DNA of 27,076 nucleotides from Bradyrhizobium sp. (GCA_028290305.1 JAQGKC010000502.1:1-27076); one strand, 5' to 3'. Positions 16,248 through 25,839 are shown, counted from the stretch's first letter. Notes: a model not told the origin generated them from the sequence alone. Made by a program: numbers and translations.

Positions 16248-18368
16248 TTAGTGCGCGAGAATCGCCAACAACAGCAACGCTACGATGTTGGTGATCTTGA
16301 TCATCGGGTTGACGGCCGGACCCGCCGTATCCTTGTAGGGATCACCGACGGTGTCGCCGGTCACCGCGGCCTTGTGGGCATCGGAGCCCTTGCCGCCGTA
16401 GTGACCGTCCTCGATGTATTTCTTGGCGTTGTCCCAGGCACCGCCGCCGGAGGTCATGGAGATCGCGACGAACAGACCGGTCACGATTACGCCGAGCAAC
16501 ATCGCACCGACCGCGGAGAACGCCGCCGACTTGCCAGCAGCACCGCCGCCTGCAATGCCGAAAATGACAAAATAGACGAAGATCGGCGACAGCACCGGCA
16601 GCAGCGACGGAATGATCATCTCCTTGATCGCCGCCTTGGTGAGAAGATCGACCGCCTTGCCGTAATCCGGCTTGTCGGTGCCCTGCATGATGCCGGGCTT
16701 TTCGCGGAACTGACGCCGCACCTCTTCAACGATCGCGCCAGCCGCACGGCCGACCGCCGTCATGCCCATCGCCCCGAACAGATACGGCAGCAGGCCGCCG
16801 AACAACAGGCCGACCACGACGTAAGGATTATTCAGCGAGAAGTCGGGCAGCACGCCCTGGAAGTACGGGTACTTCACAGCGTTGGCGATGAAGTATTTGA
16901 GGTCTTCATTGTAGGCCGCGAACAGCACCAGCGCGCCGAGACCGGCCGAGCCGATCGCATAGCCCTTGGTGACCGCCTTGGTGGTATTGCCGACGGCGTC
17001 GAGCGCGTCGGTCGCCTTGCGGACTTCCTTGGGCAGGCCGGCCATTTCGGCAATGCCGCCGGCATTGTCGGTGACCGGACCGAAGGCGTCGAGCGCCACG
17101 ATCATGCCGGCCAGCGCCAGCATGGTCGTGGTGGCAATCGCAATGCCGAACAGGCCGGCAAGGCTGTAGGTGACGAGAATGCCCGCGATGATCACCAGCG
17201 CGGGGCCAGCGGTGGATTCCATCGAAATCGCCAGACCCTGGATCACGTTGGTGCCGTGGCCGGTGACCGACGACGCCGCGATCGACTTCACCGGACGATA
17301 TTCGGTGCCGGTGTAATATTCGGTAATCACTATGATCAACCCGGTGACCACAAGGCCGGCGATGCCGCATTCGAATAGCGCCATGCCCGTGTATTTCACG
17401 CCCGCCAGCGGACCGAAACCGACCAGCCAGTAGATCACGCCGGCAACACCGAACAGCGACAGGACGCCGGTGGCGATCAGACCCTTGTACAGCGCGCCCA
17501 TGATCGATTGGCTGGCGCCGAGCTTGACGAAGAAGGTGCCGATAATCGAGGTGATGATGCAGACGCCGCCGATCGCGAGCGGCAGCGTCATCATGTTCAC
17601 CAGCAGCGGCGAAGTCGCGAAGAAGATCGCGGCGAGCACCATGGTGGCGACCGCGGTCACCGCATAGGTCTCGAACAGGTCGGCGGCCATGCCGGCGCAA
17701 TCGCCGACATTGTCGCCAACATTGTCGGCGATGGTCGCCGGGTTGCGCGGATCGTCCTCGGGAATGCCGGCCTCGACCTTGCCGACGAGATCGCCGCCGA
17801 CGTCAGCGCCCTTGGTGAAGATGCCGCCGCCGAGACGCGCGAAGATCGAAATCAGCGAAGCACCGAAGCCGAGCGCCACCAGCGCATCGACAACAGTGCG
17901 ACTGTTGGGGGCGAGGTCCAGATAATGCGTGAGGAACGCAAAGTAGATGGTGACGCCGAGCAAGGCGAGACCCGCGACCAGCATGCCGGTGATGGCGCCG
18001 GCCTTGAAGGCGAGTTCAAGTCCGCCGGCCAGCGATGTCGTCGCGGCCTGCGCGGTGCGCACATTGGCGCGAACCGAGACGTTCATGCCGATGAAGCCGG
18101 CGGCGCCGGACAGGATCGCGCCGATCAGGAAGCCCGCGGCGACCAGCGTGCCGAGGAAGTAGGCGAGCAGCACGAAAATCACGATGCCGACCAGACCGAT
18201 CGTCATGTACTGACGTTTGAGATAGGCCTGCGCGCCTTCGCGCACGGCGGCCGCGATTTCCTGCATCCGCGGATTGCCCGCATCCGCCTTCAAAACCGAT
18301 GCCGTCGCCCAGATGGCGTAAACAATCGAAAGCGCCCCGCAGAGCACAATCATCCATAATGCTGTCAT
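16248..18368 (-). CDS. hppA: K+-independent proton-translocating inorganic pyrophosphatase
   Basis: This integral membrane pump couples hydrolysis of pyrophosphate to proton transport across the inner membrane. The 706-residue product has about 16 membrane helices and the full active-site set: [40 protein letters not shown], and the C-terminal DNAKKYIE...[14 protein letters not shown]. The subfamily-deciding segment reads [18 protein letters not shown]. Lys at the position that is Ala in K+-dependent enzymes marks the K+-independent type, as in Rhodospirillum. The ATG at 18368 has GAGG eight bases upstream; the in-frame start ten codons earlier is unlikely. A strong terminator follows. Confidence 0.96.
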   Translation of the reverse strand: MTALWMIVLCGALSIVYAIWATASVLKADAGNPRMQEIAAAVREGAQAYLKRQYMTIGLVGIVIFVLLAYFLGTLVAAGFLIGAILSGAAGFIGMNVSVRANVRTAQAATTSLAGGLELAFKAGAITGMLVAGLALLGVTIYFAFLTHYLDLAPNSRTVVDALVALGFGASLISIFARLGGGIFTKGADVGGDLVGKVEAGIPEDDPRNPATIADNVGDNVGDCAGMAADLFETYAVTAVATMVLAAIFFATSPLLVNMMTLPLAIGGVCIITSIIGTFFVKLGASQSIMGALYKGLIATGVLSLFGVAGVIYWLVGFGPLAGVKYTGMALFECGIAGLVVTGLIIVITEYYTGTEYRPVKSIAASSVTGHGTNVIQGLAISMESTAGPALVIIAGILVTYSLAGLFGIAIATTTMLALAGMIVALDAFGPVTDNAGGIAEMAGLPKEVRKATDALDAVGNTTKAVTKGYAIGSAGLGALVLFAAYNEDLKYFIANAVKYPYFQGVLPDFSLNNPYVVVGLLFGGLLPYLFGAMGMTAVGRAAGAIVEEVRRQFREKPGIMQGTDKPDYGKAVDLLTKAAIKEMIIPSLLPVLSPIFVYFVIFGIAGGGAAGKSAAFSAVGAMLLGVIVTGLFVAISMTSGGGAWDNAKKYIEDGHYGGKGSDAHKAAVTGDTVGDPYKDTAGPAVNPMIKITNIVALLLLAILAH

Positions 18369-18611
18369 TGAATTTGCCTCGGATTTCCTGATTCCCACAC
18401 ACGCCTTTCACCGCAGGAGCGGCTGGCGCTTATCAAAGAAGGCCTTGTCCCTGCCCAAAAGGATGACCTCAAATCGGCGGGACCTTGCCAAAATCGCACC
18501 CCCGGCGCAACGCCACGGAGGCCCTAAACCGTGGATTTCGGCAGCTATTCGGTAGGTATTAAGTAGAAACGCTCGCGGGGCCGATTTTCGGCAATCCCTT
18601 ACAACAAGTCC

Positions 18612-19613
18612 TTAGAAATGGCTGTAGGAGAGGCGCGGCAGCGCGATCTCCCTGCCCTGCCCATCCAGGAACCTCGGAACCGACGATCCGGCGATGATGG
18701 TGCCGATCGGGGTCACGACGACGCCGGCCAGCCCGGCAGCCTGGGCGAATGGCTCGAAGCGATTCTCCGGGATCGCGCACAAGATCTCGTAATCGTCGCC
18801 GCCGGAGACGATGGCTTCCATGCCGGCAATGTGGCGCGACAGCAACGTCGCGACGGCGGCGGACAACGGGACGCTCTGCGCATCGATCACGGCTGATACG
18901 CCGGATGCTTCACACAGCTTGGCGAGGTCCCCCGCGAGACCGTCGGACACATCCATCGCGGCGCTGGCATGATCGCGAACCGCGTTTGCGAGCGCATTGC
19001 GCGGCTGCGGAATCCGGTAGCGTTCCACCAGCATCGTCCTTGCCGCAACGTCGGCGGCGAGCGCCCCGGCAACCGTGCCGCCTTTCAGAATATCAAGGCC
19101 GAGCGCGGCGTCGCCGATCGTCCCGGTCACCACGACGCGGTCGCCAGGTTTCGCGCCGCTGCGATGAACCATCTTGCCCGCGGGCACGCGCCCGAACGCC
19201 GTGATCGAAATCATCAGTGGACCCGGCGTGGACACCGTATCGCCGCCGAGCAGCGGGCAGCCGAACTGCGCCGCGTCCTCGCCAAGCGCGCGCGCGAACG
19301 GTTCAAGCCATGCCTTGTCGGCGGCCCGCAACGCCAGCGTCAGTACGAAGCCTGCCGGGGTTGCGCCCTTCGCCGCGATATCTGAGAGATTCACCCGTAG
19401 TGCCTTGCGCGCGATCGTGTCCGCGGGATCATCGGGCAGGAAATGCACGCCTTCCACGATGGCGTCGGTCGTCACCACGATGTCGTCGCCCGACGCCTGC
19501 AGGATCGCCGCGTCGTCGCCGAGACCGAATGCGCCGGGGTCGGTTGCGAGCGGTTTGAAATAGCGCGCGATCAGCGAGTCTTCACCGGAGGGATTGTTCT
19601 GGCGATTTGTCAT
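18612..19613 (-). CDS. thiL: Thiamine-monophosphate kinase
   Basis: ThiL phosphorylates thiamine monophosphate to thiamine diphosphate with ATP, the last step of cofactor synthesis. The 333-residue product shows the family motifs: FGLGDDAAIL near residues 30-38, VVTTDAIVEGVHF, LGGDTVSTPG, MDVSDGLAGDLAKLCEASG and GGDDYEILCAI. The ATG at 19613 gives the usual N-terminus (EDSLIARYFKPLA). It follows nusB after a 159-base gap occupied by a dispersed repeat, in the nusB-thiL order known from many proteobacteria. Transcription probably continues from nusB, though the repeat may alter RNA levels. Confidence 0.94.
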   Translation of the reverse strand: MTNRQNNPSGEDSLIARYFKPLATDPGAFGLGDDAAILQASGDDIVVTTDAIVEGVHFLPDDPADTIARKALRVNLSDIAAKGATPAGFVLTLALRAADKAWLEPFARALGEDAAQFGCPLLGGDTVSTPGPLMISITAFGRVPAGKMVHRSGAKPGDRVVVTGTIGDAALGLDILKGGTVAGALAADVAARTMLVERYRIPQPRNALANAVRDHASAAMDVSDGLAGDLAKLCEASGVSAVIDAQSVPLSAAVATLLSRHIAGMEAIVSGGDDYEILCAIPENRFEPFAQAAGLAGVVVTPIGTIIAGSSVPRFLDGQGREIALPRLSYSHF

Positions 19614-19636
19614 GGCGCGTTATCCACTACACAGCC

Positions 19637-19737
19637 GTCGTCGCCCGGCTTGACCGGGCGATCCAGTATCGCAGAGCGCCAGTGCCTGAAGTTGAAAGTC
19701 GCGGAATACTGGATCATCCGCTTTCGCGGATGATGAC
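19637..19737. repeat. Dispersed inverted repeat between nusB and thiL
   Basis: The left arm reads GTCGTCGCCCGGCTTGACCG and ends in GATCCAGTAT. The right arm begins ATACTGGATCATCCG and ends GGATGATGAC, so the arms form an inverted repeat around a 36-base middle. It belongs to the same family as the elements at 5673 and 25679. Folding in RNA would place a large stem-loop inside the rib-nusB-thiL transcript. Confidence 0.75.
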
Positions 19738-19772
19738 GGCAGCATGCATGATGCCGTCCGGTGGCGATCATC

Positions 19773-20288
19773 TCAGCTTCCCGCGCGCGCGAACTCGTCG
19801 GCGCGAAACTGGCGGGCGATCTGGTCGAGCACCGCGTTCACCATGCCGGTCTCATCGCCATCGACAAAGGCGTGCGCGACATCGACATATTCGGAGACGA
19901 CCACGCGCCCCGGTACATCCTTGCGATGCTCGAGTTCGTAAGCGCCGGCGCGCAGCACCGCGCGCAGGATGGCGTCGATGCGCTTCAACGGCCAGCCTTT
20001 CGATAGCGCGTCATCGATCAGCGGATCGAGTTTGGCCTGATCGCGCACCACCCCGGACACGACATCACGGAAGAACGCCGCTTCAGCGGGCAGGTATTTG
20101 TCGCCTTCGACCTCGCCTCCGAGCCAATGGCTCTCGAACTCGGCGAAGATGTCGTTGATGCCGGCGCCGCCGATGTCCATTTGATACAGCGCCTGCACCG
20201 CCGCCAGTCGCGCCGCGCCGCGCCGGTTGGCTTTCTTGTCCGGCCCCTTTGCGGGTCCCTTTGCTTGGCTCTTTTTATTCTCTGCCAT
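19773..20288 (-). CDS. nusB: Transcription antitermination factor NusB
   Basis: NusB binds NusE (ribosomal protein S10) and boxA RNA to prevent early termination in rRNA operons. The 171-residue product shows RRGAARLAAVQALYQMDIGG, AAFFRDVVSGVVRDQAKLDPLI and the C-terminal VVVSEYVDVAHAFVDGDETGMVNAVLDQIAR. The N-terminal 20 residues are Lys-rich with a KGPAKGPDKK repeat, longer than E. coli NusB (139 residues), as often in alphaproteobacteria. The ATG at 20288 follows the ribH stop by two bases, so translation is coupled. The in-frame extension to 20390 overlaps ribH and is rejected. Confidence 0.94.
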   Translation of the reverse strand: MAENKKSQAKGPAKGPDKKANRRGAARLAAVQALYQMDIGGAGINDIFAEFESHWLGGEVEGDKYLPAEAAFFRDVVSGVVRDQAKLDPLIDDALSKGWPLKRIDAILRAVLRAGAYELEHRKDVPGRVVVSEYVDVAHAFVDGDETGMVNAVLDQIARQFRADEFARAGS

Positions 20289-20290
20289 GA

Positions 20291-20782
20291 TCAGGTCCGC
20301 GCCAGCCGGCGCTTGATTCGCAGCATCGCCAATGCCGCGCGCGCGGCGTCGCCGCCCTTGTTGAGCTCGCTGGGGCGCGCCCGCGCCCACGCCTGCGCGT
20401 CGGTGTTGACGGTGATGATGCCATTGCCGAGCGGAATGCGTCTCGCCACCGCAAGATCCATCAGCGCGCGGGAGGATTCCATCGAGACGATTTCGAAATG
20501 GATGGTATCGCCCCTGACAACGCAGCCCAGCGCGATCACGGCGTCGTAGGGCTTGCCGCTGATCTCGGCGGTGTCGAGCGCGATCGCGATCGCCGCCGGA
20601 ATTTCCAGCGCGCCAGGGACCGTGATGACCTCGTGGGTGACGCCGGCGGCTTTCAACTCCGCGACCGCGCCTTCCAGCAGGGCATCCTGGATGTCATCAT
20701 AGAACCGCGCCTCGACGATCAGGGCGCGCGCGCCTGATATGTCGGTTTGATCCTTCAACTGCGCGCGCCGTGCGTCCGCCAT
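20291..20782 (-). CDS. ribH: 6,7-dimethyl-8-ribityllumazine synthase
   Basis: RibH condenses 5-amino-6-ribitylaminouracil with 3,4-dihydroxybutanone 4-phosphate to lumazine, the penultimate riboflavin step. The 163-residue product has [15 protein letters not shown], the [10 protein letters not shown] substrate loop, and [16 protein letters not shown], which carries the catalytic His and phosphate-binding Arg. The ATG at 20782 with GGGA upstream is preferred to an in-frame TTG at 20806. It lies 71 bases after ribE and two bases before nusB. Confidence 0.95.
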   Translation of the reverse strand: MADARRAQLKDQTDISGARALIVEARFYDDIQDALLEGAVAELKAAGVTHEVITVPGALEIPAAIAIALDTAEISGKPYDAVIALGCVVRGDTIHFEIVSMESSRALMDLAVARRIPLGNGIITVNTDAQAWARARPSELNKGGDAARAALAMLRIKRRLART

Positions 20783-20853
20783 CTTATTCCCGTCAATATT
20801 GATCAATTCGTGCGGGTTTTAGGCGCAGCCGCGTCCAAAGCCAAGGGCTGCGT

Positions 20854-21462
20854 CTATTTCATTTCCGAGAGCCGCGCGGCGTAGCGCGCCATCAGATCGA
20901 CCTCAAGATTGACCTCGCTGCCCGCGCGCCAGCCACCGAGCGTCGTGACATTGAGCGTGTGCGGAATGATCAGCACTGAGAACAACACGTCCTGCACCGT
21001 ATTCACCGTCAGCGACACCCCATCCAGCGTCACCGAGCCTTTGGTCGCGATGAAGCGCGCCAGGTCGCGTGTGGTGCGCAGTTCGAACCGCGCCATGTCG
21101 GGCAGATCGTCGCGCTGGACAATGGTGGCAATACCGTCGGCGTGGCCGGCGACGATATGGCCGCCGAGTTCGTCGCCGATCTTCAGCGCGCGTTCGAGAT
21201 TGAGCCGCGTGCCGACACGCCAGTGTTTCGCCGTGGTCATGCCGAGCGTCTCGGCGGCGGCATCGACATCGAACCAGGTTTTGCCCTGCTCTACGCCAGA
21301 CGCAACCACGGTCAGGCAGACGCCGTTGCAGGCAATCGAAGCACCGTCCGCAATGGTGGCGCGATCGTAGCGGCAGGCGATCCGCAACCTATGCAACTGG
21401 CCCTGCGCCGTTGGCGTCAGGCTGATGATCTCGCCGATGTCGGTGACTATGCCGGTGAACAT
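20854..21462 (-). CDS. ribE: Riboflavin synthase (alpha subunit type)
   Basis: Riboflavin synthase dismutates two lumazines into riboflavin and the pyrimidine precursor. The 202-residue product opens with the invariant MFTGIVTDIGEI and consists of two lumazine-binding repeats: residues ~1-97 (ADGASIACNGVCLTVV) and ~98-195 (ATKGSVTLDGVSLTVN). GGHIVAGHADG lies at the start of the second. It follows ribD after a 217-base gap that contains a large inverted repeat. No FMN riboswitch sequence is apparent upstream. Confidence 0.95.
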   Translation of the reverse strand: MFTGIVTDIGEIISLTPTAQGQLHRLRIACRYDRATIADGASIACNGVCLTVVASGVEQGKTWFDVDAAAETLGMTTAKHWRVGTRLNLERALKIGDELGGHIVAGHADGIATIVQRDDLPDMARFELRTTRDLARFIATKGSVTLDGVSLTVNTVQDVLFSVLIIPHTLNVTTLGGWRAGSEVNLEVDLMARYAARLSEMK

Positions 21463-21514
21463 TAAATTTTAATCCGTTTAGATGTTGCCTCGACGCCGCG
21501 GCAACGGAGATGGC

Positions 21515-21647
21515 GCTCCCTCTCCCATGGGGAGAGGGTCGGGGTGAGGGGGTACGATCTATCGTTTAGGCCGGCGCCCCTCACCCGGATCGCACCGACG
21601 ATGCTTCGCATCGCCCGTTCGATCCGACCTCTCCCTACGGGAGAGGT
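21515..21647. repeat. Large inverted repeat between ribD and ribE
   Basis: The left arm (CTCCCTCTCCCATGGGGAGA then GGGTCGGGGTGAGGGG) and the right arm (CCCCTCACCCGG, then CCGACCTCTCCCTACGGGAG) are mutually complementary, and each holds its own short palindrome. This is a common dispersed element of Bradyrhizobium and relatives. A degraded copy lies at 25806-25833. It sits inside a predicted operon, so its RNA would form a long hairpin between the two cistrons. Confidence 0.75.
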
Positions 21648-21679
21648 AAGATCAAACTCCAGCGCTTCGATATTCTGGA

Positions 21680-22840
21680 TCATCCCTGCACGCGCTCGTA
21701 CACGGTAAGAGTATCCTTCTGCAGGCTTTCGCTAGCACGGACACGGAAGGCGGGCGACTGCGTGATTGACGTCAGCGGCAATGCGTCCAGCGCGGCGACG
21801 CCGGCGGCGCCGACGGGATCGGGGCCACGCAGCAGCCAGACTTCGTCGATCAGGCCGGCGGCGACAAAGGATGACGCCACGCGTGCACCCCCTTCCACCA
21901 GCAGCCGAGTGATGCCCTTCTCGGCCAGGGCATGCAGCACGGCCGGGAGTTCAAGCCCCGGCGGCGGCGTAGTCGTGGTGGCGACGCGGATCACCTGAGC
22001 GCCGGCTGCACCGAGCTTCATGGCGGCGGGGGCTTCCGAAAGGTCCGACGTCATCACCCATAGCGGTGTCTCGCGCGCGGAATGAACCAGCCGGCTGGTG
22101 CCCGATATGCGCAGCGCACGGTCGAGCACTACCCGCACCGGCGAGCGCGCCTCCATGCCCGGCAGGCGGCAGGTCAGCAACGGATCGTCCGCCCGCACGG
22201 TGCCGATCCCGACCAGGACGGCATCGCATTGCGCGCGCACCAGATGCACCCGCGCTTGCGCGGCTTCGCCCGTTATCGCCATCGGTTTGCGGCCGGCCGC
22301 GCCGATCTTGTCGTCCGGCGATACCGCGAGCTTGAGGATCACATGCGGACGCTTGTCGCGGATGCGCCTGAAATGTCCGGCGTGATCGTGCGCGGCTTCT
22401 GCCGCGCCGAGACCAATATCGACCGCGATGCCGGCGGCGCGAAGCCGTGCATGGCCCTGACCTGCCACTTCGGGGTTGGGATCCTCGATCGCCGACACCA
22501 CGCGCGCAATCCCGGCGGCGATGATGGCGTCGGCGCAGGGCGGCGACTTGCCGACATGCGAGCACGGCTCCAGCGTCACATAGAGCGTGGCGCCGCGCGC
22601 GGCCGCTCCGGCGCGCCTGAGCGCCTCAGGCTCGGCATGGGGCCGCCCGCCGGGCTGCGTCCAGCCACGACCGACAATGACGCCGTCCTTGACCACGACA
22701 GCGCCGACGGCGGGATTGGGCCAGGTTCGCCCCTGCCCGCGCCGTCCGAGCGTCAGTGCAAGCTGCATGAAGCGCTGGTCGGCGGCTTTCGACACTTGGA
22801 ATTTTTGCGCGAACTGGTCTTCCAGAATGCGGAAGATCAT
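21680..22840 (-). CDS. ribD: Bifunctional riboflavin deaminase/reductase
   Basis: RibD deaminates diaminohydroxyphosphoribosylaminopyrimidine and then reduces the ribosyl side chain with NADPH. The 386-residue protein has a zinc deaminase domain (residues ~20-145) with His68-Ala-Glu70 and the zinc cysteines Cys93 and Cys102 in [16 protein letters not shown]. The reductase domain follows, with [30 protein letters not shown] and [13 protein letters not shown]. The N-terminal 15 residues before the deaminase are an extension. The start ATG overlaps the nrdR stop (ATGA), so the two genes are translationally coupled. Confidence 0.95.
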   Translation of the reverse strand: MIFRILEDQFAQKFQVSKAADQRFMQLALTLGRRGQGRTWPNPAVGAVVVKDGVIVGRGWTQPGGRPHAEPEALRRAGAAARGATLYVTLEPCSHVGKSPPCADAIIAAGIARVVSAIEDPNPEVAGQGHARLRAAGIAVDIGLGAAEAAHDHAGHFRRIRDKRPHVILKLAVSPDDKIGAAGRKPMAITGEAAQARVHLVRAQCDAVLVGIGTVRADDPLLTCRLPGMEARSPVRVVLDRALRISGTSRLVHSARETPLWVMTSDLSEAPAAMKLGAAGAQVIRVATTTTPPPGLELPAVLHALAEKGITRLLVEGGARVASSFVAAGLIDEVWLLRGPDPVGAAGVAALDALPLTSITQSPAFRVRASESLQKDTLTVYERVQG

Positions 22841-23319
22841 TTGCGTAACAGAGCGAGCCGCGCGTCGTCGTCGCCGGAGAGTTCGCCAAGCACGGCTTCA
22901 AAGTCTTTCGCTTCGCGGAAATTGCGATAGACCGAGGCGAAGCGGACATAGGCGACGTCATCGAGCTGGCGCAGATGCTCCATCACGATCTCGCCGATCG
23001 CCTCCGAGGAAATCTCCGCTTCGCCACCGCTTTCAAGCTCGCGCACGATCGCGGAGACCATCTTCTCGACCCGCTCCGGATCGACCGGCCGTTTGCGCAG
23101 ACTGATCTGCAGCGAGCGCACCAGCTTGTCGCGGTCGAACGGCACGCGCCGCCCGTTGCGCTTGATCACCGTGAGTTCGCGCAACTGCACCCGCTCAAAG
23201 GTGGTGAAACGGAAATTGCAGGCCATACAAACCCGCCGCCGCCGGATCACGGCGGAATCCTCGGTCGGACGCGAGTCCTTCACCTGCGTATCGAGACTGT
23301 TGCAGCTCGGACAGCGCAT
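22837..23319 (-). CDS. nrdR: Transcriptional repressor NrdR
   Basis: NrdR senses ATP and dATP and represses ribonucleotide reductase genes by binding NrdR boxes. The 160-residue product has the N-terminal zinc ribbon with Cys3, Cys6, Cys31 and Cys34, followed by the ATP-cone domain ([20 protein letters not shown], then [12 protein letters not shown]). The length is normal. It begins 11 bases after the glyA stop and overlaps ribD by four bases, a gene order widespread in alphaproteobacteria. No NrdR boxes were noticed locally, so its targets lie elsewhere. Confidence 0.96.
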   Translation of the reverse strand: MRCPSCNSLDTQVKDSRPTEDSAVIRRRRVCMACNFRFTTFERVQLRELTVIKRNGRRVPFDRDKLVRSLQISLRKRPVDPERVEKMVSAIVRELESGGEAEISSEAIGEIVMEHLRQLDDVAYVRFASVYRNFREAKDFEAVLGELSGDDDARLALLRK

Positions 23320-23330
23320 CCGGCTTGACC

Positions 23331-24638
23331 TTACTGATAGATCGGGAAGCGGTCGGTGAGCGCTTTCACCCGTTCCTTGACGGAGGCCTCCACCAGCGGC
23401 GCGTTGCCGTCCTGCGATTGCGCGGTGGCGTTGAGCACTTCGGCGATGAGGCCCGCAACCTGCTTGAATTCGGCGACGCCGAAGCCGCGCGTGGTCGCCG
23501 CCGGCGTGCCCAGGCGAAGACCCGAAGTGACGAACGGCTTTTCCGGATCGTAGGGAATGCCGTTCTTGTTGCAGGTGATGGCCGCGCGCACCAATGCCTT
23601 TTCCGAGACGTTGCCCTTGAGACCCTTGGGCCTGAGATCGACCAGCATCAGATGATTGTCGGTACCGCCTGAAACGATGTCGAACCCCTGGGCGCGCAGC
23701 GACTCCGCCAGTGCCTTGGCGTTCTCGACCACGTTCTTCGCATAGATCTTGAAGTCAGGATGCAGCGCTTCGGCGAACGCCACCGCCTTGGCCGCGATCA
23801 CATGCATCAAGGGCCCGCCCTGCAGGCCCGGGAAGATCGCCGAGTTCAGCTTCTTGGCGAGCGCTTCGTCGTTGCACAGGATCAGGCCACCGCGCGGACC
23901 GCGCAGCGATTTGTGCGTGGTGGTGGTGGTGACATGGGCATGCGGCACCGGCGAGGCATGCACGCCGCCGGCGACAAGGCCGGCGAAATGCGCCATATCC
24001 ACCATCAGATAGGCGCCGATGCTGTCGGCGATCTCGCGAAACCGCTTGAAATCCCAGGCACGCGAATAGGCCGATCCGCCGGCGATGATCAGCTTCGGCT
24101 TCACCTCTTCGGCCTGCTTGGCGACCGCATCCATGTCGATGACCTGATCCTCACGCCGCACCGTGTAGTGCGACGCCTTGAACCATTTGCCGGACATATT
24201 GACCGGCGAACCATGGGTGAGATGTCCACCGGCGGCGAGATCGAGACCCATGAAGGTATCGCCGGGCTGCAGTAGCGCCAGGAACACCGCCTGGTTCATC
24301 TGGCTGCCCGAGTTGGGCTGCACATTAGCAAAGCCCGCGCCGAACAGCTTCTTGGCGCGCTCAATCGCCAGATTTTCGACCACGTCGACCCATTCGCAGC
24401 CGCCGTAATAGCGATTGCCCGGATAACCTTCCGCATATTTGTTGGTCAGCACCGAACCCTGCGCTTCCAGCACCGCGCGGCTGACGATGTTTTCCGACGC
24501 GATCAGCTCGATCTCATGGCGCTGCCGGCCGAGCTCGCCGCGGATGGCGGCGGCGATGTCCGGATCGGCCTCGGTGAGCGGGGCGGTGAAGAACGAGTCG
24601 GGCGCGGAAGCGGTTTTGGCGCTGGAGGATGAGCTCAT
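23331..24638 (-). CDS. glyA: Serine hydroxymethyltransferase
   Basis: GlyA converts serine and tetrahydrofolate to glycine and methylene-tetrahydrofolate, using PLP. The 435-residue product shows the family landmarks [57 protein letters not shown] and the PLP lysine Lys243 in [15 protein letters not shown]. The Ser-rich start [11 protein letters not shown] is at ATG 24638; an open frame continues 13 codons upstream and is less likely. It is the first gene of the run glyA-nrdR-ribD-ribE-ribH-nusB-thiL. Upstream, TTGGCC and TATTCC with 17 bases between them are a weak promoter candidate. Confidence 0.96.
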   Translation of the reverse strand: MSSSSSAKTASAPDSFFTAPLTEADPDIAAAIRGELGRQRHEIELIASENIVSRAVLEAQGSVLTNKYAEGYPGNRYYGGCEWVDVVENLAIERAKKLFGAGFANVQPNSGSQMNQAVFLALLQPGDTFMGLDLAAGGHLTHGSPVNMSGKWFKASHYTVRREDQVIDMDAVAKQAEEVKPKLIIAGGSAYSRAWDFKRFREIADSIGAYLMVDMAHFAGLVAGGVHASPVPHAHVTTTTTHKSLRGPRGGLILCNDEALAKKLNSAIFPGLQGGPLMHVIAAKAVAFAEALHPDFKIYAKNVVENAKALAESLRAQGFDIVSGGTDNHLMLVDLRPKGLKGNVSEKALVRAAITCNKNGIPYDPEKPFVTSGLRLGTPAATTRGFGVAEFKQVAGLIAEVLNATAQSQDGNAPLVEASVKERVKALTDRFPIYQ

Positions 24639-24945
24639 GGACGAAATATCTCCACCGCCGCAGCCCGTTACGGGCATCGCGGTCGGTCACGTGTGGCGGT
24701 TCGAAGCGGCGTTGGCGGAATACCATATCGGGCCGCAATGGCCAAGCGCTTGCGTACGAGCCTGATATTTATGCAAGATATGGTGGGGGAACGGGGTTTG
24801 CGAGGTCGGATTGAACGGCTCCGCGGGTCGCTTCGTGACCACCCCCTCGTCATTCCGGCGAACGCCGGGATCCACAACCCCCGGGCGCCAAAGTTGCAAA
24901 AAGGCGTCCGCTCCACCGCCAAAACGATAGCGCGGATAGCGCCCT
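24639..24945. other. Intergenic region of 307 bases upstream of glyA
   Basis: No gene is convincing here. The part next to glyA should hold its promoter and leader, and a short hairpin (GCCCGTAACGGGC) lies in that leader. A single-arm dispersed repeat is at 24848-24875. I see no match to a glycine or folate riboswitch. Confidence 0.55.
24848..24875. repeat. Single-arm dispersed repeat upstream of glyA
   Basis: CGTCATTCCGGCGAACGCCG followed by GGATCCAC is a short palindromic arm of the family seen complete at 5673-5758 and 19637-19737. The opposite arm is not visible, so it is a solo or degraded copy. Confidence 0.6.
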
Positions 24946-25572
24946 CTACTTCGCGAACCGGTACGCCCCACCCTTTTCGATGCTGCGCTGAAACGCCGGC
25001 CGCGCGTGCATGCGCGACAGCCACGCGCTCAGGTTCGGATACGGCCCAAGTTTGTCGAACACCTTCGCCATGTCGCCGACAAAACTCATCTGGATATCGG
25101 CGCCGGTCAGCGACTTCCCAACAAAGAATTCACGCCCTTTCAGCGCGCCGTCGACATAGCCGAGATGATTGGCCATCTCGCTGTCAATGCGCGGATGCAG
25201 CGGCGCTCCCGCTTCCTTCAACCTCGAAACATAGAGGTTCAGCATCAGCGGCAGCATCGCGGAGCCTTCCGAATAATGCAGCCACTCATTATAGGCCTCA
25301 TACTCGGCGCCGCCGGGCGCCGGCATCATCGCGCCCTTCCCGTAGCGGCGGATGATATAATCGACGATGGCGCCAGATTCCGCGATTTTGATTTCGCCGT
25401 CGGTGATGACCGGCGACTTGCCGAGTGGATGCACGGCCTCCAGCTCCGGCGGCGCCAGCCGCGTCTTCGCATCGCGCTGGTAGCACTTCATCTCATAGGG
25501 CGTGCCGAGCTCTTCCAGCAGCCACAAAATTCGCTGCGAGCGGGAATCGTTGAGATGATGGAGCGTGAGCAT
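24946..25572 (-). CDS. Glutathione S-transferase family protein
   Basis: The 208-residue protein has the two-domain GST layout. The N-terminal thioredoxin-like fold contains LHHLNDSRSQRILWLLEELG with candidate catalytic Ser10 or Ser12, then HPLGKSPVITDGEIKIAESGAI with the cis-Pro and the glutathione-binding Glu-Ser pair. The all-helical C-terminal domain follows (LTGADIQMSFVGDM, PNLSAWLSRMHARPAFQRS). The substrate is unknown; detoxification or reductive conjugation in the cytoplasm is typical. It is a single gene: the glyA gap lies downstream and a repeat-rich gap upstream. Confidence 0.88.
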   Translation of the reverse strand: MLTLHHLNDSRSQRILWLLEELGTPYEMKCYQRDAKTRLAPPELEAVHPLGKSPVITDGEIKIAESGAIVDYIIRRYGKGAMMPAPGGAEYEAYNEWLHYSEGSAMLPLMLNLYVSRLKEAGAPLHPRIDSEMANHLGYVDGALKGREFFVGKSLTGADIQMSFVGDMAKVFDKLGPYPNLSAWLSRMHARPAFQRSIEKGGAYRFAK

Positions 25573-25678
25573 GGGGAGATCCTTGGCTGAGGCGCATTCG
25601 CGCTCGATTGACCGGAGGGTTTATCAGACGATTTGATAAAGAGCAGCGCCCTTGCGCCCCAGACGTCGCACCTGCGAA

Positions 25679-25772
25679 AGTGGATGATTCAGTATTCCGG
25701 AGAGCCAGCGATGGAATCGAGAAGGCCCAGCGTACTGGATACCCACGTTCGCGGGTATGACGCCAACTATGC
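25679..25772. repeat. Degenerate dispersed inverted repeat upstream of the GST gene
   Basis: The right arm (GTACTGGATACCCACGTTCG, then CGGGTATGACG) is well preserved, while the left (GTGGATGATTCAGTATTCC) has decayed. It belongs to the same family as the element between nusB and thiL. It occupies the gap between the 73-residue gene and the GST gene. Confidence 0.6.
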
Positions 25773-25805
25773 AGGCGCAGTGCGCTTCTTGAGCCGCATG
25801 CCCAT

Positions 25806-25833
25806 CCCGACCTGCCCCGCAAGTGGGAGAGGG
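25806..25833. repeat. Degraded fragment of the ribD-ribE type repeat
   Basis: CCCGACCTGCCCCGCAAGTG followed by GGAGAGGG resembles one arm of the element at 21515-21647. It ends seven bases before the stop codon of the 73-residue gene, so it could act in or near that gene's 3' end. Confidence 0.5.
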
Positions 25834-25839
25834 AAAAAG

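Noticed and set aside
16230..18359. Two long plus-strand open frames (about 382 and 283 codons) opposite hppA
   Set aside because: The composition is Asp/Arg/His/Gln-rich shadow sequence and the hppA frame is fully conserved on the other strand.
20783..22930. FMN riboswitch upstream of a rib gene
   Set aside because: The gaps before ribD, ribE and ribH do not show the conserved RFN element arms. The large structure before ribE is a dispersed repeat.
24639..24760. Glycine riboswitch before glyA
   Set aside because: Only a short GCCCGTAACGGGC hairpin is visible; the tandem aptamer pattern is absent.
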